A stretch of DNA of 55,332 bases from an uncultured Clostridia bacterium (GTDB taxonomy: Bacteria; Bacillota; Clostridia; TANB77; CAG-508), in assembly GCA_904419495.1 (NCBI GenBank), contig CAJFRV010000008.1, forward strand, positions 1 through 55,332, given 5' to 3'. The notes under the pieces were generated by a model. It saw nothing but the letters and a program-made list of their open reading frames with translations. It ran no database searches and was not told where the DNA came from. Position numbers and translations under genes: made by a program. Positions 41,886 through 51,493 of the stretch are shown in pieces; within the stretch, counting starts at the first letter, position 1, and each line of letters opens with the position of its first letter.

Positions 41886-42521
41886 GTGGACACAATAAAA
41901 GAAAAAGAATTAGAAAGATTAACAAAATTAAAAGAAATAGAAAAAGATTTATATCATAAAGGATTTAAAAATATATGTGGAATTGACGAAGCAGGAAGAG
42001 GACCACTAGCTGGACCTGTTGTTATTGCAGGTGTGATTATGCCAGAAGATTCTATGATAGAAGGAGTTAATGATTCTAAGAAAGTATCAGAGAAAAAAAG
42101 AGAAAAGTTATATGATATTATTTTAGAAGAAGCAATCAGTTATTCAGTTGCTATTATTGGACAAGATGTGATAGACGAAATCAATATTTTAAATGCAACC
42201 AAACAAGGTGTTACAAAAGTAGTCGAAGGATTAGATGTAAAACCAGATTTAATTTTAGTAGATGCTTTAACACATATAGACACAAAGGGAATTCCTTATG
42301 ATTCGATTATAAAAGGAGATGCAAAATGCTATAATATAGCTGCTGCATCGATTATTGCAAAAGTAACAAGGGATAGAATTATGAGGCAATGGGATGAAAT
42401 TTATCCTCAATATGGTTTCATTAATCATAAAGGATATGGGACAGCCAAACATATAGAAGCTTTAAAAGAATATGGACCATGTCCAATACATAGAAAGTCA
42501 TTTATTAAGAATTTTATCTAA
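41886..42521 (+). CDS. rnhB: Ribonuclease HII (GTG start)
   Basis: ICGIDEAGRGPLAGPVVIAGVIMPED, INDSKK-like VNDSKKVSEKKRE, KGYGTAKHIEALKEYGPCPIHRKSF. Confidence 0.96.
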   Translation: MDTIKEKELERLTKLKEIEKDLYHKGFKNICGIDEAGRGPLAGPVVIAGVIMPEDSMIEGVNDSKKVSEKKREKLYDIILEEAISYSVAIIGQDVIDEINILNATKQGVTKVVEGLDVKPDLILVDALTHIDTKGIPYDSIIKGDAKCYNIAAASIIAKVTRDRIMRQWDEIYPQYGFINHKGYGTAKHIEALKEYGPCPIHRKSFIKNFI

Positions 42522-42552
42522 TCATTTATAAAAGTATAGAAAGAGAGAATTT

Positions 42553-43857
42553 ATGAATATTTTAGAAATTATAGAGAAAAAGAGAGACAAAGAAGAATTA
42601 TCAAAAGAAGAAATCGAATTTTTTGTTAAAGGATATACAAATAATACAATAGCAGATTATCAAGCAGCAGCTTTGTTAATGGCGATTTATTTAAATGGTA
42701 TGACCAAAAAAGAAACAACAGACTTAACAATAGCAATGGCGAATTCAGGTGAAAGATTGGATTTATCTAATTTAAATGAAATTATTGTTGATAAACACTC
42801 AACTGGAGGAGTAGGGGATAAGGTATCTCTAATTTTATTACCACTTGTAGCATCTTTAGGAATCCCAGTTGCTAAAATGTCAGGGAGAGGACTAGGATTT
42901 ACGGGAGGAACTGTTGACAAACTAGAATCAATTCCGGGGTATAAAACAGAAGTAGATATCCTACAGTTTATAAAAAATGTGGAAAAGATAGGAATTAGTA
43001 TGATCTCTCAGACGTTAAATTTAGCACCTGCTGATAAAAAAATATATAGTTTAAGAGATAGTATTTCTTGCGTAGAAAATATATCATTGATTGCATCTAG
43101 TATTATGAGTAAAAAAATAGCAAGTGGAGCACAGAAAATTGTTTTAGATGTTACTTGTGGTTCAGGGGCATTTATGAAATCAAAAGAAAAGGCAGAACAA
43201 TTAGCAAATGAAATGATTGAAATTGGAAAGCTAGCAAATAAGGAAACTGTATGTATCCTTACAAATATGGATGAGCCACTAGGATATGCAGTAGGAAATT
43301 CACTAGAGGTAATTGAAGCAATACATTTTCTACAAGGGGATATGCCAGAGGATGTAAAAGAAGTAGTATTGGAATTAGGAGCTTATATGATAAAACTTGC
43401 TGGTAAAGGAAATGATATTGAAGAAAATAAAGCCAAGATGTTAGAAAATATAAAAAATAGAAAAGGATATGAAAAGCTTATACAAATGGTAGAAAATCAA
43501 GGAGGAGATAGTTCTTATATCAAAGATACAAATCAATTTCCAAAAGCGGAGTATATAGGAAATGTATATAGTAATACATCAGGCTGTATTCAAAGTATGG
43601 ATGCAAAAGAAATAGGAAAGATTGTTTGTGAACTAGGTGCGGGAAGAGTTAGAAAAGAGGACAAAATTGATAATGCGGTAGGAATTGTATTAAAGAAGAA
43701 AGTTTCAGATAAAGTTGAAGATGAAGAAATATTAGCAACAATATATGCAAATTCGAAGGAAAAAATGGAGAAAGCAAAAGAAAGATTATTAAAGGTTATA
43801 AAAATAAAAGAAGAAAAAGTTGAAAAACCTAAAATGATATTAGAAGTTATGGAATAA
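42553..43857 (+). CDS. pdp: Pyrimidine-nucleoside phosphorylase
   Basis: DKHSTGGVGDKVSLILLPLVASLGIPVAKMSGRGLGFTGGTVDKLESIPGY. Confidence 0.95.
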   Translation: MNILEIIEKKRDKEELSKEEIEFFVKGYTNNTIADYQAAALLMAIYLNGMTKKETTDLTIAMANSGERLDLSNLNEIIVDKHSTGGVGDKVSLILLPLVASLGIPVAKMSGRGLGFTGGTVDKLESIPGYKTEVDILQFIKNVEKIGISMISQTLNLAPADKKIYSLRDSISCVENISLIASSIMSKKIASGAQKIVLDVTCGSGAFMKSKEKAEQLANEMIEIGKLANKETVCILTNMDEPLGYAVGNSLEVIEAIHFLQGDMPEDVKEVVLELGAYMIKLAGKGNDIEENKAKMLENIKNRKGYEKLIQMVENQGGDSSYIKDTNQFPKAEYIGNVYSNTSGCIQSMDAKEIGKIVCELGAGRVRKEDKIDNAVGIVLKKKVSDKVEDEEILATIYANSKEKMEKAKERLLKVIKIKEEKVEKPKMILEVME

Positions 43858-43916
43858 TAGTAATTATTTTGATAGAACTGTAAGATAAAAATACTTAAAA
43901 TTAGACCGATAAACGA

Positions 43917-43945
43917 TTGATATATTATGTAAAATATGCTATAAT
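43917..43945 (+). promoter_or_regulatory. Sigma-A-like promoter upstream of a 35-aa small ORF
   Basis: TTGATA-17 nt-TATAAT. Confidence 0.7.
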
Positions 43946-43996
43946 AGAAGTCGTAGGTGCAAACAATGTTTCAGCGTAGAAGGGAGGTGGACAATA

Positions 43997-44104
43997 ATGT
44001 CCACTAACGAAACAACTACTCGGAAAGAGTGGCTAGAGGGACAAGGATATAGTCCTGAAGAGATTCGATTAATCATCGAATATGATGGTTATTTCGAAGA
44101 TTAA
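43997..44104 (+). CDS. 35-aa small protein MSTNETTTRKEWLEGQGYSPEEIRLIIEYDGYFED
   Basis: Own promoter, strong SD GGGAGGTGG, short ORF, structured 3' region; not in the supplied ORF track. Confidence 0.6.
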   Translation: MSTNETTTRKEWLEGQGYSPEEIRLIIEYDGYFED

Positions 44105-44111
44105 TTAAAAA

Positions 44112-44168
44112 GTGGAATGAAATTTTGAAAGATAGTCAAGATTTCATTCCCCCACTTCGGTGGGGATT
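44112..44168 (+). other. Two adjacent hairpins 3' of the 35-aa ORF
   Basis: GGAATGAAAT...ATTTCATTCC then CCCCACTTCGGTGGGG. Confidence 0.6.
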
Positions 44169-44233
44169 TGCAGGATTGAAAAAAATAATTTTTATGATAT
44201 ATTATAGATAACTTTAATGAAAGGATGAGGAAA

Positions 44234-44383
44234 ATGAAAAAAGAAAAAAAACAACAAGAAAAAGTAAAGAAAACAAAAAATTATGATAAAGGACAAATAT
44301 TTGTAAAAGTAATGGCAGGAATTTTAGCAATATTAATGATTGTTGCAACAGCATCATCACTTATATATGCACTAATGATATAA
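44234..44383 (+). CDS. 49-aa single-TM small protein upstream of cdaA
   Basis: MKKEKKQQEKVKKTKNYDKGQIFVKVMAGILAILMIVATASSLIYALMI with SD GGATGAGG. Confidence 0.65.
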   Translation: MKKEKKQQEKVKKTKNYDKGQIFVKVMAGILAILMIVATASSLIYALMI

Positions 44384-44399
44384 TAAAAGAGGTAAAAAT

Positions 44400-45341
44400 A
44401 TGATAATAGATTTTGGAATGAATTGGGAAAACTTTTATACAGATAATATTGTAGGATATATAAAATCATTACAACAAAATCCATTTGAATTAATAACATT
44501 AATGATTGATCTAGCAATTGTAATCTTTTTAATCTATTCCTTTTTAAAAATTGTAAAAGGCTCTAGAGCATGGCAACTAATAAAAGGGATTGCATTATTA
44601 ATTGTTATAACATGGCTTAGTGGATTATTTAACTTGCAAATATTAAATTGGATTTTAACTGGAATTATGAATTTAGGAGTCATTGCTATTATTGTTATAT
44701 TCCAACCGGAATTAAGGAGAGGATTAGAACAATTAGGTACGAATAAATTCACAAAATTTTTTGGAATTGATAAAGATTTGGCAACTAAGACAAAAGAAGA
44801 TATTTATAAAATTGTAATAGCATCGGGAGAATTGTCTAAAAGTAAAACAGGTGCATTAATTGTTATTGAAAGAGATATTAAAATACAAGATATTATATCT
44901 GGTGGAATTCCTATGAACGCAGATGTATCTCCACAGCTATTGGTAAATATTTTTGAACCGAAAACACCGTTACATGATGGTGCTGTTGTTATTTCTGGAA
45001 ATAAAATAGCTGCGGCAGCATGTGTACTTCCATTAGCAGATGATAATGATATTGCAAAAGAATTAGGAACAAGACATAGAGCAGCAATAGGAATATCTAA
45101 AGAATCTGATAGTATCGTTGTTGTCGTTTCTGAAGAAACAGGAAAAATATCAATTGCAAAAGATGGTACATTAATTGCAGATGTAAATGAAGAAGCTTTG
45201 AAAAAAATATTAATTAGTAATGTGGTAACAAAAAGATTTGCCATAGAAAAAAGAGAAAGAAGAAATAAAATAAGAGAAATAAGAGATAGACTACATAAAG
45301 AGAAACAAGAAACAAAAGAAAATGAAGAAAAGAAAGAATAA
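44400..45341 (+). CDS. cdaA: Diadenylate cyclase (DAC/DisA_N domain, CdaA-type)
   Basis: VIFQPELRRGLEQLG, LHDGAVVISGNKIAAAACVLPL, GTRHRAAIGISKESDSIVVVVSEETG. Confidence 0.95.
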   Translation: MIIDFGMNWENFYTDNIVGYIKSLQQNPFELITLMIDLAIVIFLIYSFLKIVKGSRAWQLIKGIALLIVITWLSGLFNLQILNWILTGIMNLGVIAIIVIFQPELRRGLEQLGTNKFTKFFGIDKDLATKTKEDIYKIVIASGELSKSKTGALIVIERDIKIQDIISGGIPMNADVSPQLLVNIFEPKTPLHDGAVVISGNKIAAAACVLPLADDNDIAKELGTRHRAAIGISKESDSIVVVVSEETGKISIAKDGTLIADVNEEALKKILISNVVTKRFAIEKRERRNKIREIRDRLHKEKQETKENEEKKE

Positions 45342-45342
45342 A

Positions 45343-45366
45343 AGTCGCAATATGCGACTTTTATTG
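45343..45366 (+). terminator. Terminator after cdaA
   Basis: AAAGTCGCAATATGCGACTTTTATT. Confidence 0.75.
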
Positions 45367-45461
45367 GTGGTATAGGATTTTGTTTTTCAATACCACTAGA
45401 AAATTGTAATTACACTACTATTATTAAAAATACATGTAGTATGAGAAAGAGGAATTTTAAC

Positions 45462-46202
45462 ATGAGAAATATTAAATTGATTATTGAATATGATGGAAAA
45501 GAATTTAATGGATGGCAAAAACAACCCAACAAATTAAATATTCAAGGAGAAATTGAAAAAGCAATAGAAAGAGTGACTGGTGAAACAGTTGATTTAACTG
45601 CATCAGGAAGAACAGACTCAGGAGTACATGCTATTGGACAAGTAGCAAATTTTAAGACAAATTCTACTATTCCTATAGAAAAAATTCCAATTGCTTTAAA
45701 TGCGAATTTAAAAAAAGCAATAGTGATAAAATCTGCAGAAGAAGTAGAAGAAAGATTTCATAGTAGATTAAATTGCAAGAAAAAAACATATCGCTATATC
45801 ATCAATAACTCAAAATATGGAACAGCTATTTATAGAAATTTGGAAACACATATACCTATGAAATTGGATATATCAAAAATGCAAGAGGCTGTGAAATATT
45901 TTGAAGGTGAACATGATTTTAAAGCATTTAAAGCAAGTGGAACAAGTAGCAAAAGCAGTGTAAGAATCATTTATAAGGCAGAAGTGATAGAAGCAGAAAA
46001 CGAAAGGATTTACATAGAATTAACAGGAAATGGATTTTTATATAATATGGTTAGAATTATTTCAGGAACGCTTGTTGATGTAGGATTAGGAAAATTAGAA
46101 CCAAAAGAGATAGAAACGATAATACATGATAAAAAAAGAGAAAAGGCTGGAAAAACATTACCGCCACAAGGATTATACTTAGTAAAAGTTGAATATGAAT
46201 AA
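45462..46202 (+). CDS. truA: tRNA pseudouridine synthase A
   Basis: IKLIIEYDGKEFNGWQKQPN, TASGRTDSGVHAIGQVANF, GNGFLYNMVRIISGTLVDVG. Confidence 0.96.
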   Translation: MRNIKLIIEYDGKEFNGWQKQPNKLNIQGEIEKAIERVTGETVDLTASGRTDSGVHAIGQVANFKTNSTIPIEKIPIALNANLKKAIVIKSAEEVEERFHSRLNCKKKTYRYIINNSKYGTAIYRNLETHIPMKLDISKMQEAVKYFEGEHDFKAFKASGTSSKSSVRIIYKAEVIEAENERIYIELTGNGFLYNMVRIISGTLVDVGLGKLEPKEIETIIHDKKREKAGKTLPPQGLYLVKVEYE

Positions 46203-46280
46203 AAATAGTTAATGTTAATTTTATTAACAAAATATAAGGAATATGCATAAAATAAAGTAAAAAAGGAAAAGGAGAAAGCT

Positions 46281-46910
46281 ATGAATATTATTTTACTTAT
46301 ATTTTTTGCAATTCCATTAGCAGTTATTATATTTTCAATCGCATTACAAAAATTACTAAAGTGTCCAGCATTGGTTGCAGCAATTGTCTTTGTTATAGGA
46401 ATTATTGTTACTTTTATAATAGGAAGTCTAATTGCATTAGCAGCAACTCTGGTTTATACACTCATCAGTTATATAGTGGCAGTAATTACCTGTTTCATAT
46501 GTCGATATTTTAATGATCATAATAGAGATAATTGTAGAAGAAATTGCTCTTCTTGTATGAATGACAATAGTAGAAATAATCTACTAACAATTAGTAGCAG
46601 TTGTCAAAATAACGGAAATGGCGATTTATTAACAATTAGTAGTAATTGTGCAAATGGTCGTTCAAATGATTTGCTTACGATTAATAGTAACAATAATGGA
46701 AATAATTGTTGTTGTAATCATCATGATGATGGTTGTAGATGTAGAAATGACAATGATAATCAGGTCAATACAATTAATGGGGTAATAAGGATAGTGGATA
46801 ATAATTGCCCTAATAATACAGATGAGATAACAACAAGAATCAATGTAGTACCAAATACAGCAAATAATGGAAGAAGTGGTTGTATTTGTGGTAGATATAG
46901 GAGAAGATGA
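46281..46910 (+). CDS. Membrane protein with Asn/Cys-rich repeat tail, unknown function
   Basis: Hydrophobic N-terminal half; repeats NLLTISSSC / DLLTISSNC / DLLTINSN; CCCNHHDDGCRCR. Confidence 0.6.
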   Translation: MNIILLIFFAIPLAVIIFSIALQKLLKCPALVAAIVFVIGIIVTFIIGSLIALAATLVYTLISYIVAVITCFICRYFNDHNRDNCRRNCSSCMNDNSRNNLLTISSSCQNNGNGDLLTISSNCANGRSNDLLTINSNNNGNNCCCNHHDDGCRCRNDNDNQVNTINGVIRIVDNNCPNNTDEITTRINVVPNTANNGRSGCICGRYRRR

Positions 46911-47189
46911 TCAATTTGTGATATTTTAAGGGATTTTAAAGATGGAATCAAAACTTCATTAAAAAATTCAAACAGAAAAGATATAGAATATTAAAATGAA
47001 ACGATTTTGCGTATCTAAATTCAAATTTAGTTTATACAAAATTGTGTGATCATTTTATATTCTATATTTTTCTATTTGAAAAAGTAAAAAAGGGAAATAA
47101 GTCTGTTTCACAAATTCCTTAATTCATGACCATGAGTTGAAATTTCTATCAATTTGTGTTACTATATATAATACTAAAAGGAGGAAAAA

Positions 47190-48044
47190 ATGTTAGAAAT
47201 ATTAGAACATACAATAGAAGATAGTATAAAATTAATTCCATTCTTATTTCTTACTTATTTACTGATGGAATACATAGAACATAAAACAAAGGAAAAAACA
47301 AAAGAAACAATAAAAAAATCAGGAAAATTCGGACCGTTTTTCGGAGCTGTATTAGGAATCGTTCCACAATGTGGATTTTCTGTATCTGCCACGAACCTAT
47401 ATGCTGCTAGAGTCATTACACTTGGAACATTAATTGCAGTATATTTATCAACATCAGATGAAATGTTACCCATATTTCTATCAGAAGGTGTTGCAATAGA
47501 TGTTATATTAAAAATATTAGCAATAAAATTAGTGATTGGTATGATAGCAGGGTTTCTTATTGATTTTGTACTAAGATTGAAAAATAAAGATAAACAAGAA
47601 GAAGAAAAAATTATTGATCTATGTGAAAAAGAACATTGTCATTGTGAACATGGAATTTTTAAATCTGCTTTAAAACATACTGTAAATATATTCATTTTTA
47701 TATTTATCATAACTTTAGTTATTAATATGGCAATACATATAATAGGAGAAGAAACAATTGCGTCTTTTATGTTAGATAGACCGATACTTGGACCAATTAT
47801 ATCAGGTGCAATAGGATTAATTCCAAATTGTGCATCTTCAGTGATCATAACGCAAATGTATTTAGAAAATATAATATCTGTTGGAACAATGATTGCAGGT
47901 TTACTGGTTGGGGCTGGTGTAGGATTGGCAGTATTATTCAGAACCAACAAAGGCATAAAGGAAAATATAAAGATTACAATTTTATTATATGCGATTGGTG
48001 TTATATCAGGTATTATATTAGAACTTATTGGACTAAATATATAA
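47190..48044 (+). CDS. Putative heavy-metal/arsenic-type permease (ArsP_2 / putative manganese transporter family)
   Basis: GPFFGAVLGIVPQCGFSVSATNLYAARVITLGTLIAVYLSTSDEMLPIFLSEG and GPIISGAIGLIPNCASSVIITQMYLENIISVGTMIAGLLVGAGVGLAVLFRTN. Confidence 0.85.
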   Translation: MLEILEHTIEDSIKLIPFLFLTYLLMEYIEHKTKEKTKETIKKSGKFGPFFGAVLGIVPQCGFSVSATNLYAARVITLGTLIAVYLSTSDEMLPIFLSEGVAIDVILKILAIKLVIGMIAGFLIDFVLRLKNKDKQEEEKIIDLCEKEHCHCEHGIFKSALKHTVNIFIFIFIITLVINMAIHIIGEETIASFMLDRPILGPIISGAIGLIPNCASSVIITQMYLENIISVGTMIAGLLVGAGVGLAVLFRTNKGIKENIKITILLYAIGVISGIILELIGLNI

Positions 48045-48063
48045 AAGTATATATAGAAAATTA

Positions 48064-48095
48064 AAAGACTTACATTAGTAAGTCTTATTTTTTTT
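48064..48095. terminator. Bidirectional terminator
   Basis: AAGACTTACATTAGTAAGTCTTATTTTTTTT between convergent genes. Confidence 0.75.
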
Positions 48096-50409
48096 CATTT
48101 TTCTTAAAGTTTATAACAACGGCGTCATCATTATCAAATAAGTATTTTGAATCTGTAGTATCTGTTTGAACTGGGTTGATTTCATCTCTATCATCTTTAA
48201 AATCTAAATTTTTTAGATCGAATTTCTTTTTAGAAGTATCATCTTCAGTTGCGGTTGTTACACCATCAGAATATTTTCCAAAATCAAAAGTTTTCACTTT
48301 TTTCTTTTCTTTATATTTTGATTCTAGATAATTAAATCTGCCCGGTCCTACCATTAATTTTCCACCGATATCTTTTACCTTGTAAGCACACTTTTTATCA
48401 GTTAACATACCTTGTAATTTTCCCGGTGTAAAATAATCAACATATGCCCATTGTACATCGCCATATTTAGATGTATATTTTGTTTTTTCTGTATCAAAAT
48501 CAACTTTGTATTTCCATTCTCTGTGTGAACCAAATTCTGAAACCCACCATTGTAATTCTTCTATAACAGCATTACCTGTAAATACTTTATTTGAGCAGTT
48601 TGATAAAATTGTATTCTTATAATTTTCTCTAGATTTTGGTGTTTCTAGTTGTGCTAGGTTTTGTGCAGAGATGATAGTTCCTACACGATATTTTCTGTAC
48701 ATTGTAAAGATTGCTTCTGTAGCTTTACAAATAAAATCAGGAAATTCATCAATATATAAAAAGTTAGGAACCCTAGAATTTTCTCCACCGGGTCTTCTTA
48801 AAACAGCATTTTGCATTGAAATTAAGAAAAACATTCCAAAAGCTTGATGCGTTGAAGAACCTAAATCTCCACGTCTAGTACATACAAAAGTGATATCTCC
48901 ATTTGCAAGTGCTTTATCAAAGTCAATATTATTGAAACGATTACATAGAATAGATTTAACGCCCGGTAATCTTAAAAGATTATCTAGTTGTGTAACAGCT
49001 GCATAAATATCTTTTTCTGTTTGTTCTTTGGCAATACCATCTTTATAGAAACATTTTTTAAAATAAGCAAGTTGAATTGCATATTTTTCTCTTAATTCTT
49101 CATCATGAGCTAATATTTCACACATTTTTTCTATCAAATCAAAATTTGTGAACATTTTTAGCATATCTTCCATATTAGGAAGTGCACCTTCATTCATTCT
49201 AGGATACATTTCTTTTAATATAATAGCTAAATTTTCTATAGCTTGAATAATAAAATCTTCTCTATAAGCATCTTCAACTTCTTCGTGAGCAGTATTGTAC
49301 ATAGCTTTTAAAGCAGAAGATATAGTAACAGCTATTTTTGAAGGCTCATCATATACAAAAGGATTTAATCCCATTGAATTTGGATTAGAAGGATCAATAA
49401 TATTATATTTAAATCCATAATTATCACATACCCCAATCATATGATCAATTAGTTCATAATCAGGTGACATGATTTCCATTCCTAAGTTTTTGTAAACATT
49501 TTCTCCGTTATATTTTCCAAGAATCATTTTCTTCATGTAAGCATCATATACATCTTCTTTACCTTCAGTAGGAGAAAGCATTTCTAGTTTGAAATTCTCA
49601 TTTAGATAATCATTATCATAAGGTCTATTTAAATGTGCAATACCTGTTTTTAAAGCAGTATATCCCATTTCTTTTGAAACTTCTCTAAAGAAATATTTCT
49701 TTTCAATATCCCTTGCAATCATTGGTTCAAATACTAAAGAAGTTTTTCCTGTTCCAGAACCTCCACATACAAATAAAGATAAATATCTAGAAACTTCTGG
49801 AATGATAATATTTTTACCATAATCATCATCTGTACATAAGAATACTTCGCAAGTATATACACCTCTGTCTTTTTTAGGATCTGATAAATCAATTCCTTTG
49901 TAGTCCCAAATAGAACGGATTTGATCTAAGTTATCATTAATACCCATATATAACCATTTGAATACAGGGAATATGGTTACTAATGGTAAGTAAAGTGAAA
50001 TACTGATGAAAGCAGGTTTTACTAAATCAGAAAACTCTGTAATAATTTCTACATAGTTTGGAACAGATAATAGTAATAACCAAAGTCCCATATTCAGCCA
50101 TTGGGTAAACATAGAGACAGCAATGACATATAGTCCAATGACATATACGTAGAAAATAGAAACTTTTTTCATATTAGAAGTTGCAAATTCAGAATTTCCT
50201 GAAAATAAAAATGCAAATATAGGACAGGCTAATGCTAATGTATATTGAATAGGTCCCCAATAAGAATATGATACACCTGTAAATATCATAAGAAGCATTT
50301 CAACGATTCTATCTACAGCTAAATATACAGTTAATAGCGTTAATATATATGTTGCAAATGTATTTCTATTTATATTTAATTTCTTCAAAAAATTATCTAT
50401 TAGCTTCAT
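48085..50409 (-). CDS. VirD4/TraG-type coupling-protein-like ATPase
   Basis: N-terminal TMs; FVCGGSGTGKTSLVFEPMI Walker A; NFLYIDEFPDFICKATEAIFTMYRKYRVGTIISAQNLAQLE. Confidence 0.85.
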   Translation of the reverse strand: MKLIDNFLKKLNINRNTFATYILTLLTVYLAVDRIVEMLLMIFTGVSYSYWGPIQYTLALACPIFAFLFSGNSEFATSNMKKVSIFYVYVIGLYVIAVSMFTQWLNMGLWLLLLSVPNYVEIITEFSDLVKPAFISISLYLPLVTIFPVFKWLYMGINDNLDQIRSIWDYKGIDLSDPKKDRGVYTCEVFLCTDDDYGKNIIIPEVSRYLSLFVCGGSGTGKTSLVFEPMIARDIEKKYFFREVSKEMGYTALKTGIAHLNRPYDNDYLNENFKLEMLSPTEGKEDVYDAYMKKMILGKYNGENVYKNLGMEIMSPDYELIDHMIGVCDNYGFKYNIIDPSNPNSMGLNPFVYDEPSKIAVTISSALKAMYNTAHEEVEDAYREDFIIQAIENLAIILKEMYPRMNEGALPNMEDMLKMFTNFDLIEKMCEILAHDEELREKYAIQLAYFKKCFYKDGIAKEQTEKDIYAAVTQLDNLLRLPGVKSILCNRFNNIDFDKALANGDITFVCTRRGDLGSSTHQAFGMFFLISMQNAVLRRPGGENSRVPNFLYIDEFPDFICKATEAIFTMYRKYRVGTIISAQNLAQLETPKSRENYKNTILSNCSNKVFTGNAVIEELQWWVSEFGSHREWKYKVDFDTEKTKYTSKYGDVQWAYVDYFTPGKLQGMLTDKKCAYKVKDIGGKLMVGPGRFNYLESKYKEKKKVKTFDFGKYSDGVTTATEDDTSKKKFDLKNLDFKDDRDEINPVQTDTTDSKYLFDNDDAVVINFKKNEKK

Positions 50410-50513
50410 TTAAAATATCCTTTCAAAATTTAAACTCATACATATATATTATCCTACAAAATAGCTAAAAAAACAAGACTTTTAATCAAATTTATTTAAA
50501 GTTTTGGTTTATT

Positions 50514-50634
50514 TGAGGGGCGGAGCGATGATTTTGGGGACGGAGCAAAAAATCATCATTTCTATAAAGATTCTTTTATAAAATTTTTTATAGAATAAAT
50601 GATGATTTTTTGCTCCGTCCCATCGCTCCGTCTC
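50514..50634. repeat. Long fold-back element with GGGGACGGAGC arms
   Basis: CGGAGCGATG..GGGGACGGAGCAAAAAATCATCATTT pairs with AAATGATGATTTTTTGCTCCGTCCCATCGCTCCG. Confidence 0.9.
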
Positions 50635-50723
50635 CCTTGACACTTTTTTTTTCGTCCTCAAAATCGTAGTATAAAAAATATATATTTGAATATACTATTA
50701 CAAATATAAATGAGGTGAAATAT

Positions 50724-51008
50724 ATGATAGATGGATATATGCAAGAAAGTGAAATTGAAACGTTAGACGAAAGAGAAAAAGAAATAGAACTAATCAAGAA
50801 TATTATTTTTACAAGAAAAGAAATAAAAAATGTAGATAAAAACTTTGAGTATGCACAAGATGATTTAGTAGATTATTATATTTATCAAATGAAAGCAAAT
50901 CAGGCAAAATTAAATTATTTGATAAAAATGGCAAAAATGAAGGGAATCACAGTAGATATGATTAATGATATAAAATATAGACTTTTAGATGATAAAGAAG
51001 TAGGATAG
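50724..51008 (+). CDS. YaaL-like DUF2508 family protein
   Basis: Length and charge pattern, position immediately upstream of bofA as in Bacillus; SD GAGGTG. Confidence 0.6.
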   Translation: MIDGYMQESEIETLDEREKEIELIKNIIFTRKEIKNVDKNFEYAQDDLVDYYIYQMKANQAKLNYLIKMAKMKGITVDMINDIKYRLLDDKEVG

Positions 51009-51076
51009 GTCTATTTGTCCAATTTTTAGCATAATAATTATTAAAAGAATTTATATGCTATAAATTGGAGGGAAAT

Positions 51077-51337
51077 ATGGATTTGAATATCATTACATAT
51101 TTGGCTTGTATCTGTTTTATATTTATCATTGGTAGAATTTTTATTGTTCCGATTAAAAAAATATTGAAATTAATATTAAATTCTATAATTGGTGGAATTG
51201 TGATATATATAATTAATTTAATAGGGGCAAATTTCGGATTTCATATAGGGTTAAATATTATAAATAGTATCATTATAGGATTATTAGGATTACCGGGAGT
51301 TGTCTGCTTAATTATTGTAAAATTGCTAGTCGGATAA
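51077..51337 (+). CDS. bofA: BofA-like pro-sigmaK processing inhibitor
   Basis: Small two-TM protein with LILNSIIGGIVIYIINLIGANFGFHIGLNIINSIIIGLLGLPGVVCLIIVKLL. Confidence 0.85.
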   Translation: MDLNIITYLACICFIFIIGRIFIVPIKKILKLILNSIIGGIVIYIINLIGANFGFHIGLNIINSIIIGLLGLPGVVCLIIVKLLVG

Positions 51338-51493
51338 AAGAAAAATATGAAACATATTAAAAAAGAAAATTAATAAGAGTAAGATGAGAAAAGTTACTAT
51401 GTATCAAGTAACTTTTTTTGTATATGAGGTTGAATCATCTAAAAGTTTTTGTTAAAATTTAAACATATAGTTAAAACAATAAGGGAGAGAAGT

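Noticed and set aside
48085-50409. Integrative conjugative element
   Set aside because: Only the VirD4-like ATPase is present; no relaxase, integrase, VirB4 or att-like repeats were found in the window.
12226-50634. CRISPR array made of the GGGGACG repeats
   Set aside because: Repeats are paired palindromic ends of dispersed elements, not regularly spaced direct repeats with spacers; no cas genes.
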